This document shows positions 50,533-59,987 of a DNA stretch of 64,000 nucleotides, in pieces. Below the pieces are notes generated by a model that saw only the letters and a list, made by a program, of their open reading frames with translations, ran no database searches and had not been told where the DNA came from. Location of the stretch: NCBI RefSeq assembly GCF_014650075.1, contig NZ_BMUG01000012.1, forward strand, positions 1 through 64,000. Direction: 5' to 3'. This DNA comes from Streptomyces microflavus. GTDB taxonomy: Bacteria > Actinomycetota > Actinomycetes > Streptomycetales > Streptomycetaceae. The number at the start of each line of letters is the position of its first letter. Position 1 is the stretch's first letter. The translations under genes and the position numbers were made by a program.

Positions 50533-52273
50533 GACCCCCGTCCTCCCGGCCCTTCCGGTCGGCGGCCTCAGCGGGCGGTTCCTCGGCGCGCGGGGCGGCC
50601 GGGACACGGGCGGGGAAGTCGGCCATCAGTCCGCCCGAGCTCTGCTTGAGGGAGGCCCACCGGGCCTCCCTCACCTCTTTCTCGTGCCAGGGGTCGGTCG
50701 GCAGGAAGTCGTACGGCTCGAAGCCCGCGTCGTCCGTGGCCGCACCGCCCGCCGGGGCCGCCTCCTCGGCCGAAGCCGCCGGGGCCGGGCCCGCCTGAGC
50801 GGCGCCCTCACCGGGCCCGCCCTTGCGCCACGGCGCCCACCAGCGACGCGGCGGCCGATCGGTGGTCTCTTCCTCCGCCTCTTCCTCTGCCGCGTTCGCC
50901 GTCTTCTCGGGCGCGGGGACGTGCTTCCGTCCGGCGGGCTCCGCCGCCTTCTCCCCGGCCTCCTCCGCCGGCAGGTCCCTGCGCCAGGCCCAGCCCGGTT
51001 CGCGCAGCCGCCACACGCGCAGGAGCAGGGCCGCCGGTACGCCGACGGCCGCCGTCCACACCAGAGCCGCCGGCCCCGTCAGCCACCACACGGGCCCGAA
51101 CGCGCTGAGCGCCCCCGACCCCAGCGGGCCGCCCGCCACCGCCGTGAGCAGCGCCGTACCGGCTCCACACCCCAGTGCGGCGAGCCCCGTCACCAGCACC
51201 GTCTCGCGCGGGCTCCAGGCCTGCGCGCGCGGGGCGTCGGCGGGGGCCGCCCTGCGTACGGTGCACCAGGCGACCGCCAGCGCGGCCACGACCGGCACCG
51301 CGAGGGCCGCCCAGTTCAGCGGGGCGGCCGGGCCCTCGGCCGGTACCGCCGCCAGCAGCGGGAAGTCCGGCACGGCCGGGGTCCCGGTGAGGCCGAGCGG
51401 GGTGGCCGTGGCCCCCGTACCGAGCGCGAAACCGGGGCCGAGCCCGTACGCGGCACCCCACAGCGCGGCGTTCGGCACCAGCGCCGCACCGAGCAGGAGC
51501 ACCGCGAACCGCCCCGACCAGTCACCGGAGAGCATCAGGAAGGACTCCTGCGCCGCCGCCGCGTTCCGCCCCAGGGCCACCGCCACCAGGAGCGCGCCCC
51601 CGCCGGACAGCACCGCCGCCCCCACCGCCGCCGCCCGGCACGCGGCCTCGGCCCGGTTGCGGAAGAGGGTCCGCGCGAGGGCCTCCTGGAGCACCAGGGG
51701 CGACCAGGACGGCAGCGGCCCGAGCGGCCGGCCGGCCGCCGTCCACACCCCGGCCGCCGCCGCACCGGCCACCACCAGCGCCACCGGAAACGCCAGCGTG
51801 TCCGGGACCACGCGCAGCGACCCGTCCCGGGCGTAGGCGGCCGCCCCCGCCGCGACCAGCAGGTATCCCGCGGTCACCGCACAGAAGGCGCCGGCCTGCG
51901 AGGGCCTCGGCCGCCCCTCCTCCGGCTCCGCCGCATCACGCGCCGCCCGGTGGACCAGCCAGACGGGACCCGCCACCAGGAGCAGCGGAACCACGCCGAC
52001 CGGGGCCGGCACGCCGCTGAGGGTGTCGGGCCGCACGAGTTCGGCGCCGTGCGCGAGCAGCCAGACCGCGGCCGCCGTGCGCAGCGCACCGCCGGGTCCG
52101 CTGTCGGGGTACGGGGAGCTGATCCAGAGCACGGTCACCAGCACGGCCAGCGAGCCGAGACCCAGACCGGCGGCGACTCCACCCCGCAGGAAGGCGGAGG
52201 CCAGGGCGAGGGTCCTGGCCCGCTCGGCCGGCAACATCGGGCTGCGTTCGGTCATTTGGGTCACGCCGCCCAT
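50522..52273 (-). CDS. DUF6350-family polytopic membrane protein
   Basis: A 583-residue protein with roughly ten transmembrane helices in the first 420 residues, beginning [28 protein letters not shown], a typical DUF6350 opening. The C-terminal ~150 residues are charged and low complexity (Glu/Ala/Pro), ending with a conserved-looking segment [17 protein letters not shown]. Function unknown. The start is uncertain among ATG 52273, GTG 52264 and ATG 52255. The longest is given because a similar MxGVTQMT start seems common in the family. Confidence 0.85.
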   Translation of the reverse strand: MGGVTQMTERSPMLPAERARTLALASAFLRGGVAAGLGLGSLAVLVTVLWISSPYPDSGPGGALRTAAAVWLLAHGAELVRPDTLSGVPAPVGVVPLLLVAGPVWLVHRAARDAAEPEEGRPRPSQAGAFCAVTAGYLLVAAGAAAYARDGSLRVVPDTLAFPVALVVAGAAAAGVWTAAGRPLGPLPSWSPLVLQEALARTLFRNRAEAACRAAAVGAAVLSGGGALLVAVALGRNAAAAQESFLMLSGDWSGRFAVLLLGAALVPNAALWGAAYGLGPGFALGTGATATPLGLTGTPAVPDFPLLAAVPAEGPAAPLNWAALAVPVVAALAVAWCTVRRAAPADAPRAQAWSPRETVLVTGLAALGCGAGTALLTAVAGGPLGSGALSAFGPVWWLTGPAALVWTAAVGVPAALLLRVWRLREPGWAWRRDLPAEEAGEKAAEPAGRKHVPAPEKTANAAEEEAEEETTDRPPRRWWAPWRKGGPGEGAAQAGPAPAASAEEAAPAGGAATDDAGFEPYDFLPTDPWHEKEVREARWASLKQSSGGLMADFPARVPAAPRAEEPPAEAADRKGREDGGPTP

Positions 52274-52381
52274 GCTCCCAACGACACGCGCTTATTTCGC
52301 GTAACGCGCGAACAGCCGCTGTGTCGCTCAATATACGTTTATGTACTTTTTCTCCCAGCGCAGCGCTGCCGGGGGTCACCC

Positions 52382-53710
52382 ATGACCCGGAGCACCACCG
52401 ATGAGGCCGCTGCGCCGCCGCTGCCCTCCCCCAAGGAGCGCCGCAGACTGCGCGAGGCGAAGTCGCTGAGCGAGGAGCAGGTCGCGGAGGCCGTGGGCGT
52501 CACGCGCGCCACCGTGCGCTCCTGGGAGACGGGGCGCACGAGCCCGCGCGGACGCAAGCGCGCGCTGTACGCCAAGCTCATCGCGCCCGATCCGGAGCCG
52601 GTCCCCGCCACCAGGCCCAAGGCCGTACGGCGGAAGGAGCGCCCGGAGCGGCCGGCACCGGCGGCGGAACCAGTGTCAGTGGCACCAGCACCAGCACCGG
52701 CACCGGCACCGGCACCGACGGCAGTGGCACCGGCGGCGGTGGCGCCCACGTCCGCGCGCGAGCCCGTGCCGACGGGTTCGCCCACGCCCGAGCCCGCACC
52801 GACGCGCTCGCCCGTGCCCGCGAGCGCGTCGGCGCCCCCCGTACCGGCAAGCGCTCCCCCGCCCCCCGAGGCGGAACCCGCTGTCCCCCGGCTCTCCCCC
52901 GACGAGGCGTTCGACGCGCTGTACGCCCACTCCGCCCCCGGCCTCGTACGGCAGACGTATCTGCTGACCGGCCGTCGCAGTCTGGCCCGGGAGTCCGTCG
53001 AGCGGGCGTTCCAACTGGCCTGGCACCGCTGGCCCGAGGTGGCCGTGGACCGTGACCCGGTCGGCTGGGTGCGCGCGGCGGCGTACGAGTACGCGATGTC
53101 CCCCTGGCACCGGCTGCGCCGCGTCCACCGGCATCCCGACGCCCCGCCCTCCGAACCGGCCCGGCGGGCCCTGTTCGAGGCGCTGCTCGATCTGCCCCCG
53201 GCCTACCGGCGCACCCTGCTCCTCTACGACGGGGTCGGCCTGGACCTGCCGGAGACCGCGGCCGAGACGGAGGCGTCCACTCCGGCGGCGGCGGGACGGC
53301 TGGAGGTGGCCCGGGCCGCCGTCGCCGAGCGGCTGCCCGAGCTGGCGGCCGCCGCCTCGCCCGCCGAGCAGTCGGAGCTGCTGCAGGACCGGCTCGGCGG
53401 CCTCGCCCGCGCCGAGCACGTTCCGGCCCCGTCACCCGCCCGCACCGTGCGCACCGGCAGCGAGGACAAGGCGAGGCTCTGGACCCGGGCCGCCATCGCC
53501 TTCGTCGCCCTGCTCATCGGCGCGACCGCCCTCACCCTGCACACGGCGCCCACCCACTACGAGCAGCCGGTCTCGCCCCCCGAACGGGTGGGGGGCGTAC
53601 CGCCGCGCGGTGGGCCGCAGAAGCTGACCCCGCAGGACCTGAAGCTCCAGAAGGTCCTGAAGGAGCAGTTGGCGCACGGCCCGGAACGGCTGGTGCCACG
53701 CATCCCCTGA
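52382..53710 (+). CDS. XRE helix-turn-helix/ECF sigma factor-like fusion with C-terminal membrane anchor
   Basis: A 442-residue protein. Residues about 27-65 form an XRE-type helix-turn-helix (SEEQVAEAVGVTRATVRSWE). A ~100-residue Ala/Pro repeat linker follows. Residues about 172-250 resemble sigma-70 region 2 (DEAFDALYAHSAPGLVRQTYLL) and about 260-320 region 4 (ALLDLPPAYRRTLLLYDGVG), though the DNA-contacting positions are weakly conserved. One transmembrane helix lies at about 369-388, followed by a short external tail. It may be a membrane-tethered transcription factor rather than a true sigma factor. The ATG was chosen because only unsupported sequence lies upstream. The 126-base region before it is unusually AT-rich, with TTCGCG-N5-CGCGAA as a small dyad. 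Confidence 0.82.
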   Translation: MTRSTTDEAAAPPLPSPKERRRLREAKSLSEEQVAEAVGVTRATVRSWETGRTSPRGRKRALYAKLIAPDPEPVPATRPKAVRRKERPERPAPAAEPVSVAPAPAPAPAPAPTAVAPAAVAPTSAREPVPTGSPTPEPAPTRSPVPASASAPPVPASAPPPPEAEPAVPRLSPDEAFDALYAHSAPGLVRQTYLLTGRRSLARESVERAFQLAWHRWPEVAVDRDPVGWVRAAAYEYAMSPWHRLRRVHRHPDAPPSEPARRALFEALLDLPPAYRRTLLLYDGVGLDLPETAAETEASTPAAAGRLEVARAAVAERLPELAAAASPAEQSELLQDRLGGLARAEHVPAPSPARTVRTGSEDKARLWTRAAIAFVALLIGATALTLHTAPTHYEQPVSPPERVGGVPPRGGPQKLTPQDLKLQKVLKEQLAHGPERLVPRIP

Positions 53711-53765
53711 GCCCGGTCGGCCCGGTCGGCCCGCTGGTCAGCTCGCCGGTCGGCCGGGAACAGGA

Positions 53766-53814
53766 AACGGCGCGGGCCCGCACCCCCTGTTCAGGGGTGC
53801 GGGCCCGCGCCGTT
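53766..53814. terminator. 21-bp perfect stem terminator between sigma-like gene and sucD
   Basis: Bases 53766-53786 are exactly complementary to 53794-53814 around CTGTTCA. The hairpin lies between convergent genes and should terminate sucCD and the sigma-like gene alike. Confidence 0.9.
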
Positions 53815-53837
53815 CAAGCGTGCTCGGGCTGACCGAG

Positions 53838-54722
53838 TCAGGCGCCGAGGATCTCGCGCGCCAGCTTGGCGGTCTCGGTCGGCGTCTTGCCGACCTTCAC
53901 GCCGGCGGCCTCGAGGGCCTCCTTCTTCGCCTGGGCGGTGCCGGAGGAGCCGGAGACGATGGCGCCCGCGTGGCCCATGGTCTTGCCCTCGGGGGCGGTG
54001 AAGCCCGCGACGTAACCGACGACCGGCTTCGTGACGTTCTTCGCGATGAAGTCGGCGGCACGCTCCTCGGCGTCGCCGCCGATCTCGCCGATCATCACGA
54101 TGAGGTCGGTGTCGGGGTCCGCCTCGAACGCCGCGAGGGCGTCGATGTGCGTCGTACCGATGACCGGGTCGCCACCGATGCCGACGGCGGAGGAGAAGCC
54201 GATGTCACGGAGCTCGTACATCATCTGGTAGGTCAGCGTGCCGGACTTGGACACGAGACCGATGCGGCCGGGCTTGGTGATGTCGCCCGGGATGATGCCG
54301 GCGTTGGACTGGCCGGGGGTGATGAGACCCGGGCAGTTCGGGCCGATGATCCGGGTCTTGTTGCCCTTCGCGCCGGCGTACGCCCAGAAGGCGGCCGAGT
54401 CGTGAACGGCGATGCCCTCGGTGATCACGACGGCGAGCGGGATCTCGGCGTCGATCGCCTCGACGACGGCGGCCTTCGAGAAGGCCGGCGGCACGAAGAG
54501 GACGGACACGTTCGCGCCGGTCTTCTCGATCGCCTCGGCGACGGAGCCGAAGACCGGTACCTCGGTGCCGTCGAAGTCGACGGACGTGCCGGCCTTGCGC
54601 GGGTTCACGCCGCCGACGATGTTGGTGCCGTCGGCGAGCATGAGCTTGGTGTGCTTCATGCCCGTCGCGCCGGTCATCCCCTGGACGATGACCTTGCTGT
54701 CCTTGGTGAGGAAGATAGCCAT
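53838..54722 (-). CDS. sucD: Succinyl-CoA synthetase alpha subunit
   Basis: A 294-residue subunit of the TCA-cycle enzyme converting succinyl-CoA to succinate with nucleotide triphosphate formation. The CoA-binding Rossmann domain includes [18 protein letters not shown]. The phosphorylated His lies in [13 protein letters not shown]. The conserved [12 protein letters not shown] is intact. It follows sucC by 21 bases in the same operon. Confidence 0.98.
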   Translation of the reverse strand: MAIFLTKDSKVIVQGMTGATGMKHTKLMLADGTNIVGGVNPRKAGTSVDFDGTEVPVFGSVAEAIEKTGANVSVLFVPPAFSKAAVVEAIDAEIPLAVVITEGIAVHDSAAFWAYAGAKGNKTRIIGPNCPGLITPGQSNAGIIPGDITKPGRIGLVSKSGTLTYQMMYELRDIGFSSAVGIGGDPVIGTTHIDALAAFEADPDTDLIVMIGEIGGDAEERAADFIAKNVTKPVVGYVAGFTAPEGKTMGHAGAIVSGSSGTAQAKKEALEAAGVKVGKTPTETAKLAREILGA

Positions 54723-54743
54723 GGTGGTCTGAGTCCCTCTTCC

Positions 54744-55925
54744 TTACTTCGCAGCCGCGGCGAGCTCGGCGGCCTTGTCGGCCGCGCCGTCCATGGTGTC
54801 CACGCGCTGCACGAGCGGGTGGTTGGCGTCGGAGAGGATCTTGCGACCCAGCTCCGCGTTGTTGCCGTCGAGACGCACGACCAGCGGCTTCTCGACCTTC
54901 TCGCCCTTGGACTCCAGGAGCGCCAGCGCCTGCACGATGCCGTTGGCGACCTCGTCACAGGCGGTGATGCCACCGAAGACGTTGACGAAGACGGACTTGA
55001 CGTCCGGGTCGCCGAGGATGATCTCCAGGCCGTTCGCCATGACCTCTGCGGAGGCGCCGCCACCGATGTCGAGGAAGTTGGCGGGCTTCACGTTGCCGTG
55101 GTTCTCACCGGCGTACGCGACGACGTCCAGGGTCGACATGACCAGACCGGCACCGTTACCGATGATGCCGACCTCGCCGTCGAGCTTGACGTAGTTGAGG
55201 TTCTTGGCCTTGGCGGCAGCCTCGAGCGGGTTGGCTGCGGCCTTGTCCTCAAGAGCCTCGTGGCCCGGCTGGCGGAAGTCGGCGTTCTCGTCGAGCGAGA
55301 CCTTGCCGTCCAGGGCCAGGATCCGGCCGTCCTTGGTCTTGACCAGCGGGTTGACCTCGACGAGGAGGGCGTCCTCGGCGACGAAGGTGTCCCACAGGGT
55401 CACCAGGGCCTCGGCGACACCCTCGGCCACGTCGGCCGGGAACTTCGCCTGGGCCACGATCTCGCGGGCCTTGACGATGTCGACGCCGTCCACGGCGTTG
55501 ACCGGGACCTTCGCGAGGGCCTCGGGGGTCTTCTCCGCGACCTCCTCGATGTCCATGCCGCCCTGCACCGAGGCCATGGCCAGGAAGGTGCGGTTGGTGC
55601 GGTCGAGGAGGTACGAGACGTAGTACTCCGCCTCGATCTCCGGGGACAGCTCGGCGATCATCACCTTGTGGACCGTGTGGCCCTTGATGTCCATGCCGAG
55701 AATGTCGGTCGCCCGGGCGACCGCCTCGTCGGGGTCGGCCGCCAGCTTGACGCCGCCGGCCTTGCCGCGGCCGCCGACCTTCACCTGTGCCTTGACGACA
55801 GACTTGCCGCCCAGCTTCTCGGTCGCCTCGCGGGCTGCCTCAGGCGTGTCGATGACTTCACCGGCCAGCACCGGTACACCGTGCTTGGCGAAGAGGTCCC
55901 TCGCCTGGTACTCGAACAGGTCCAC
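54744..55925 (-). CDS. sucC: Succinyl-CoA synthetase beta subunit
   Basis: A 393-residue ATP-grasp subunit. It starts [19 protein letters not shown] at a GTG preceded by AAGGGA. Nucleotide-binding elements include [19 protein letters not shown] and [20 protein letters not shown]. The CoA-ligase domain includes [14 protein letters not shown] and [17 protein letters not shown]. It is the first gene of sucCD, preceded by a 259-base region with dyads and a Crp-type site. Confidence 0.98.
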   Translation of the reverse strand: MDLFEYQARDLFAKHGVPVLAGEVIDTPEAAREATEKLGGKSVVKAQVKVGGRGKAGGVKLAADPDEAVARATDILGMDIKGHTVHKVMIAELSPEIEAEYYVSYLLDRTNRTFLAMASVQGGMDIEEVAEKTPEALAKVPVNAVDGVDIVKAREIVAQAKFPADVAEGVAEALVTLWDTFVAEDALLVEVNPLVKTKDGRILALDGKVSLDENADFRQPGHEALEDKAAANPLEAAAKAKNLNYVKLDGEVGIIGNGAGLVMSTLDVVAYAGENHGNVKPANFLDIGGGASAEVMANGLEIILGDPDVKSVFVNVFGGITACDEVANGIVQALALLESKGEKVEKPLVVRLDGNNAELGRKILSDANHPLVQRVDTMDGAADKAAELAAAAK

Positions 55926-56105
55926 GCGCGTCCGTCCCTTTTAAGTGGTATCGCGGTTCGTTCTTCTGCGTGGGCGTGCCGCGATGGGCAACGTGACTGC
56001 GCTGTCACAAGGGAGGCGTACACGGTGTCCGAGTACGCGGCATGTCCATCCGGCAGGTTATCCCCGCACTCCGTGTGACCCTAAATCGCAGATCACACCT
56101 GAGCG

Positions 56106-56119
56106 GTGATAACGGTCAC
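56106..56119. promoter_or_regulatory. Candidate Crp binding site upstream of sucCD
   Basis: GTGATAACGGTCAC matches the Streptomyces Crp consensus GTG-N6-GNCAC exactly and is nearly the E. coli TGTGA-N6-TCACA form. It lies about 180 bases upstream of the sucC start, downstream of the VWA gene stop. A second dyad (GTGAC-N6-GTCAC) lies closer to sucC. Confidence 0.5.
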
Positions 56120-56184
56120 AGAGGGTGCCGGACGGGGGCCTGTGCGGCCCGTGCCGCGGCGCGTCCGCGACCGGGTCTCCGGTG

Positions 56185-57456
56185 TCAGGGCTGGGCCTCC
56201 TTGTCCGGTATGGGCAGGGGCCGCTTCTCGATCGCGGCGGCCATGATGTCCGGGAAGAGGTCCGGCGTACAGGCGAACGCGGGTGCGCCCAGCGCGCCGA
56301 GCGCCGCCGCGTGCTCGTGGTCGTACGCGGGTGCCCCCTCGTCGGAGAGGGCGAGCAGGGTCACGAACTGCACACCGGACGCCTTCATCGCCGCGACCCG
56401 CTTGAGCATCTCGTCGCGGATGCCGCCCTCGTAGAGATCGCTGATGAGGACGACGACCGTGTCCGCAGGACGGGTGATCTTCGACTGGCAGTAGGCGAGC
56501 GCCCGGTTGATGTCGGTGCCGCCGCCGAGCTGGGTGCCGAAGAGGACGTCGACCGGGTCGTCGAGCTGGTCGGTGAGGTCGACGACCGCCGTGTCGAAGA
56601 CGACGAGACGGGTCGCGAGGGTGCGCATGGAGGCGAGCACCGCGCCGAAGACCGAGGCGTAGACGACGGAGGCGGCCATCGAGCCCGACTGGTCGATGCA
56701 GAGGATGACGTCCTTCTTCACCGACTGCGACGCGCGGCCGTAGCCGATGAGGCGCTCCGGCACGACCGTGCCCGTGGCCTCCTCGCCGTCCGCTCCGGGG
56801 ATGGTCAGGTAGTTCTTCAGGTTGGCCCGGATGGTGCGGTCCCAGTCGATGTCCCGGTGGCGCGGCCGGCTGATCCGCGCCGAACGGTCCAGGGCCCCGG
56901 TGAGCGTGCCCCGGGTGCGGCTCTCCAGACGCTTCTCCAGGTCGTCGACGACCTTGCGGACGACGGCCCGCGCGGTCTCCTTCGTCGTCTCGGGCATGGC
57001 CTTGTTGAGGGAGAGCAGGGTGCCGACGAGATGGACGTCCGCCTCCACGGCCTCCAGCATCTCCGGTTCCAGGAGCAGCGCCGACAGGCCGAGCCGGTCG
57101 ATCGCGTCGCGCTGCATGACCTGGACGACGGAGCTGGGGAAGTACGTACGGATGTCGCCGAGCCAGCGGGCGACCGAGGGGGCCGACGCGCCGAGGCCGG
57201 CCGAACGTCCACCGCCGCCCCTGCCGCCGGGCTTCTTCCCGCCGCCCCCGTAGAGCGCGTCGAGCGCGCCGTCCATCGCGGCGTCCTGGCCGGTGAGGGT
57301 GCATCCGGTGCTCTCCGCGCTGTCCGCGCCGAGCACCATGCGCCAGCGCCGCATCCGTTCGCCGTCGGTGGGGCGCGCCCTCGTTGTCTCCGTGTCCACC
57401 GTCTCCCCCGTCTCGTCGTCGTCCTGGGTGGCGTGCTGTGGGACGTGTGCGGTCAT
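56185..57456 (-). CDS. VWA-domain protein of a MoxR-associated cassette
   Basis: A 423-residue protein. The N-terminal half is helical, with a Gly-rich loop near residues 70-90. The von Willebrand A domain starts near residue 248 with LCIDQSGSMAASVV; the MIDAS residues are Asp255, Ser257 and Ser259, with later Thr/Asp in GGGTDINRAL and LISDLYEGG. Such CoxE-like VWA proteins work with MoxR ATPases as adaptors in protein remodelling or metal insertion. The ATG overlaps the DUF5682 stop by four bases (ATGA). It is the third gene of the operon. Confidence 0.93.
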   Translation of the reverse strand: MTAHVPQHATQDDDETGETVDTETTRARPTDGERMRRWRMVLGADSAESTGCTLTGQDAAMDGALDALYGGGGKKPGGRGGGGRSAGLGASAPSVARWLGDIRTYFPSSVVQVMQRDAIDRLGLSALLLEPEMLEAVEADVHLVGTLLSLNKAMPETTKETARAVVRKVVDDLEKRLESRTRGTLTGALDRSARISRPRHRDIDWDRTIRANLKNYLTIPGADGEEATGTVVPERLIGYGRASQSVKKDVILCIDQSGSMAASVVYASVFGAVLASMRTLATRLVVFDTAVVDLTDQLDDPVDVLFGTQLGGGTDINRALAYCQSKITRPADTVVVLISDLYEGGIRDEMLKRVAAMKASGVQFVTLLALSDEGAPAYDHEHAAALGALGAPAFACTPDLFPDIMAAAIEKRPLPIPDKEAQP

Positions 57457-59987
57457 GCGGTCGCCTCCGCCGGCTCGGGCGTCCGGCCCAGGAGCAGGTG
57501 CAGCACCGGCTCCACGGCGTCGGCCCGGCCCGGGTCGAGGCCGGGTCCGAAGCCGGGGTACGTGTGGTCCGTGCCGTCGTTTCCGGCGCCCTCCGGGGCG
57601 GGGCCGCGCCGGACCAGCTCGCCCAGGGTGCGGCGTACGCCCGGCTCGTAGGCGGAGAACGTACGGCGCAGGAGCGGCAGCACGTCGGTGAACGTGTCGG
57701 CGGGGACGCCGGTCAGCCAGGTGTCGACCAGGGAGAGCAGCCGGTCGTCGTGGACCAGCAGCATGCCGCCGCCGGACGCCCCGCCGACGAACCCCTCGAT
57801 CCAGGCCGCGGCGTCGGTGGGCGGGGTGCCGGGCGAGAGGGCCAGGCCCATGAGCCGGGCGGCCTCGTCCTCGGTGAGCCGCCCCTCGTCGAGCAGCAGC
57901 CGGGTGGCCCGGCCCCGGATGATCCCGGCGACCGTGTCCCGGCCGGCCAGCTTGCGCAGGACGGCTCCCCAGCGGTCCCGCAGCCCCTCGGCGGTCGCGG
58001 CACCGGCGACGACCAGCCCGATCGCGCTGTGCACGCCGTCCACCTGGCGGCGGAGCGCCTCCGCCCCGTCCGTGTCGAGGCCGGTGCAGGCCGGAGGCAG
58101 CCCGACGCAGATCCGCTCGGCGAGTCCGGCGGCGACCTCGGCCAGCGCGGCCGTGTCCGTCGAGCGCACGTCCCCGTAGCGCAGGGAGCGGGCGAGGGCG
58201 GGGAGGGCGTCGGCGAGGTGGCCGACGTCCGCGTCGAGTGCGGCGCGGTCCGCGAGCGCCTTCATCACGACGGGCAGCGCGTCGGGCAGCCCGGCCAGGA
58301 GGCAGTGCTCGGCGAGTGCGGTGACCTCGGAGAGCGCGGTCGCCGCGAGGGCGCCGGACTCGGCCTTCGCCGTGGCGGCGGTCTCCACCGTGGTGCCCCA
58401 CACCCCGGCCTCGGCGACCCGGACGTGCAGCTCGGGCTCCCAGCGCAGCCGCCAGCTCTCCCGGAAGGTGCCGGTGCTGCGGCTCTGGCTCTCGGCCGGT
58501 TCGCCCCAGCCGATGGAGAGGAGGCGCAGCCGGTGCAGGAGCCGGCTCTTCGCGGCGTCGGTCTCCTTGCGCAGGTCGAGGTCGAGCTCCCGCTCCAGCG
58601 CTTCCGGTTTGAGCCGGAGGGTGCGCTGGCTGCGGGTCAGGTCGCGCTGGAGCGGGACGGCGGGGGCGCTGTCGGGCACCTCGCCGAGGGTCTCGCCGAC
58701 GACGAGCCGGTCCTGGATGAGGGCGAGCGGTACGTCGGAGCCCTCGCACATCACCGCGCGCACCGCGTCGGTGGTCTCGCTCAGTCCCGCCAGCGGGCGG
58801 CCCCGCATCGCCGCGAGCGTCTCGGCGAGCCGGACGGCCTCGATGACATGGGCGGTGGAGACGAACCGGTCCTCCTCGCGCAGCAGCCCGGCGACCTTGG
58901 TCATCCACCGCTCGATCGGCCGGTCGGCGGCACCGAAGAGGTGCCCGTACCAGCCGGGTGAGTCGATCCCGGCGCCGTAACCGCTGTGCCGGGCGAGCCT
59001 GCGGTGGGTCCATGGCACCCAGGTCATCTCGGTCTTGACCTTCGGGAGCCCCTTGAGGAGGGCGCGGTCGGCGGCGAGGGTGGTCCGCGCGGCGAGCGCC
59101 GGGACGTGCCAGGCGCCGCAGACGACGGCGACGCCGTCCCCGAACTCCTTGCGCGCGGTGCGCAGCTGGATGCGCATGTACGCCTCGCGCACCGCGTCCC
59201 GGGGCTGTCCACCGTCCCCGTACGCCTCGCGCAGGGCGGTCATGGCCTCCGCGAGCGCGGTGAACGGCGCGAGCGCGTCGGCAGCCGCCCCGGTGGTGGC
59301 GGACCCGTCCGGTGAGCGGTGCTCGACGACGTCCTCCCACCAGCGCTCGGGGTCGTCGTATCCGGCGGTCTCGGCGAGCACCCGGATCGGGTCGACGACG
59401 GGTGTGACCTCGTCCCTGTCCCTGTCCCTGTCCCCGTCCCCGTCCTCAGCGGAAACGGGGGCGGGTCCGGACTCTTCGGCGGGAGCCTCCCTGTGAGGTT
59501 CCTTGAGTGCCAGGGAGTGGGTGGCGGGGAGGTCGATGAAGCGCACGGGGATGTCGTGGGCGAGGGCCCAGCGGATCGCCACCCACTCCGGCGAGAACTC
59601 GGCCAGCGGCCAGAAGGCGGCCCGTCCCGGATCGTCCACGGCATGGGCGAGCAGGGCGACGGGCGGGCGCATCTGCGGGTCGGCGGCGAGCGGCAGCAGC
59701 GCGTCGCCCTCCGGCGGCCCCTCGATGAGTACGGCGGCCGGCCGGGCGGCGTCGAGCGCGGCCAGCACCGCCCGGGCGGAACCGGGGCCGTGGTGCCGCA
59801 CCCCCAGCAGCAGCGGCCCGGCGAAGGCCACGGTGGTGGCGGGGCCGGTGGTGGACGAGCCGACATCGGCAGGGGCGGTGGCGGCGGGACCGGCAGTCGC
59901 GGGGCCCGTGGTCGCGGGACCGGCAGACGCGGGACCCGTGGTTGCCTGCCCAACAGTGGAGGGGCCGGCAGTGGCCTGGGCGCTCAT
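57453..59987 (-). CDS. DUF5682 protein, predicted TraB/TIKI-like metallohydrolase
   Basis: An 844-residue protein. After a Thr/Gly/Pro/Ala repeat tail (residues 1-52) comes a domain with LLGVRHHGPGSARAV (His65-His66), VLIEGPPEGD (Glu89), FSPEWVAIRWALAHDIPVRFIDLP and, after a charged insert, VVCGAWHVPAL (His294). The spacing and motifs (GxxHxG, ExP, GxxH) resemble the TraB/TIKI/EreA-ChaN superfamily of predicted metal-dependent hydrolases; this assignment is my inference. A long helical C-terminal region of about 500 residues follows. It overlaps both neighbours by four bases, between the MoxR ATPase and the VWA protein. Confidence 0.85.
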   Translation of the reverse strand: MSAQATAGPSTVGQATTGPASAGPATTGPATAGPAATAPADVGSSTTGPATTVAFAGPLLLGVRHHGPGSARAVLAALDAARPAAVLIEGPPEGDALLPLAADPQMRPPVALLAHAVDDPGRAAFWPLAEFSPEWVAIRWALAHDIPVRFIDLPATHSLALKEPHREAPAEESGPAPVSAEDGDGDRDRDRDEVTPVVDPIRVLAETAGYDDPERWWEDVVEHRSPDGSATTGAAADALAPFTALAEAMTALREAYGDGGQPRDAVREAYMRIQLRTARKEFGDGVAVVCGAWHVPALAARTTLAADRALLKGLPKVKTEMTWVPWTHRRLARHSGYGAGIDSPGWYGHLFGAADRPIERWMTKVAGLLREEDRFVSTAHVIEAVRLAETLAAMRGRPLAGLSETTDAVRAVMCEGSDVPLALIQDRLVVGETLGEVPDSAPAVPLQRDLTRSQRTLRLKPEALERELDLDLRKETDAAKSRLLHRLRLLSIGWGEPAESQSRSTGTFRESWRLRWEPELHVRVAEAGVWGTTVETAATAKAESGALAATALSEVTALAEHCLLAGLPDALPVVMKALADRAALDADVGHLADALPALARSLRYGDVRSTDTAALAEVAAGLAERICVGLPPACTGLDTDGAEALRRQVDGVHSAIGLVVAGAATAEGLRDRWGAVLRKLAGRDTVAGIIRGRATRLLLDEGRLTEDEAARLMGLALSPGTPPTDAAAWIEGFVGGASGGGMLLVHDDRLLSLVDTWLTGVPADTFTDVLPLLRRTFSAYEPGVRRTLGELVRRGPAPEGAGNDGTDHTYPGFGPGLDPGRADAVEPVLHLLLGRTPEPAEATA

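Noticed and set aside
50684-52381. Very long open frame upstream of the XRE/sigma-like gene on the plus strand
   Set aside because: It is Arg/Gly/Pro-rich sequence antisense to the DUF6350 membrane protein, a typical high-GC shadow. The real start is the ATG at 52382.
55980-56020. GTGAC-N6-GTCAC dyad as a second Crp site
   Set aside because: The spacing between the GTGA and TCAC halves is eight, not six, so it does not fit the Crp consensus. It was kept only as an unexplained dyad.
57457-59340. Long minus-strand frame extending the VWA gene upstream
   Set aside because: The extension is low-complexity shadow of the DUF5682 gene. The VWA gene starts at the overlapping ATGA at 57456.
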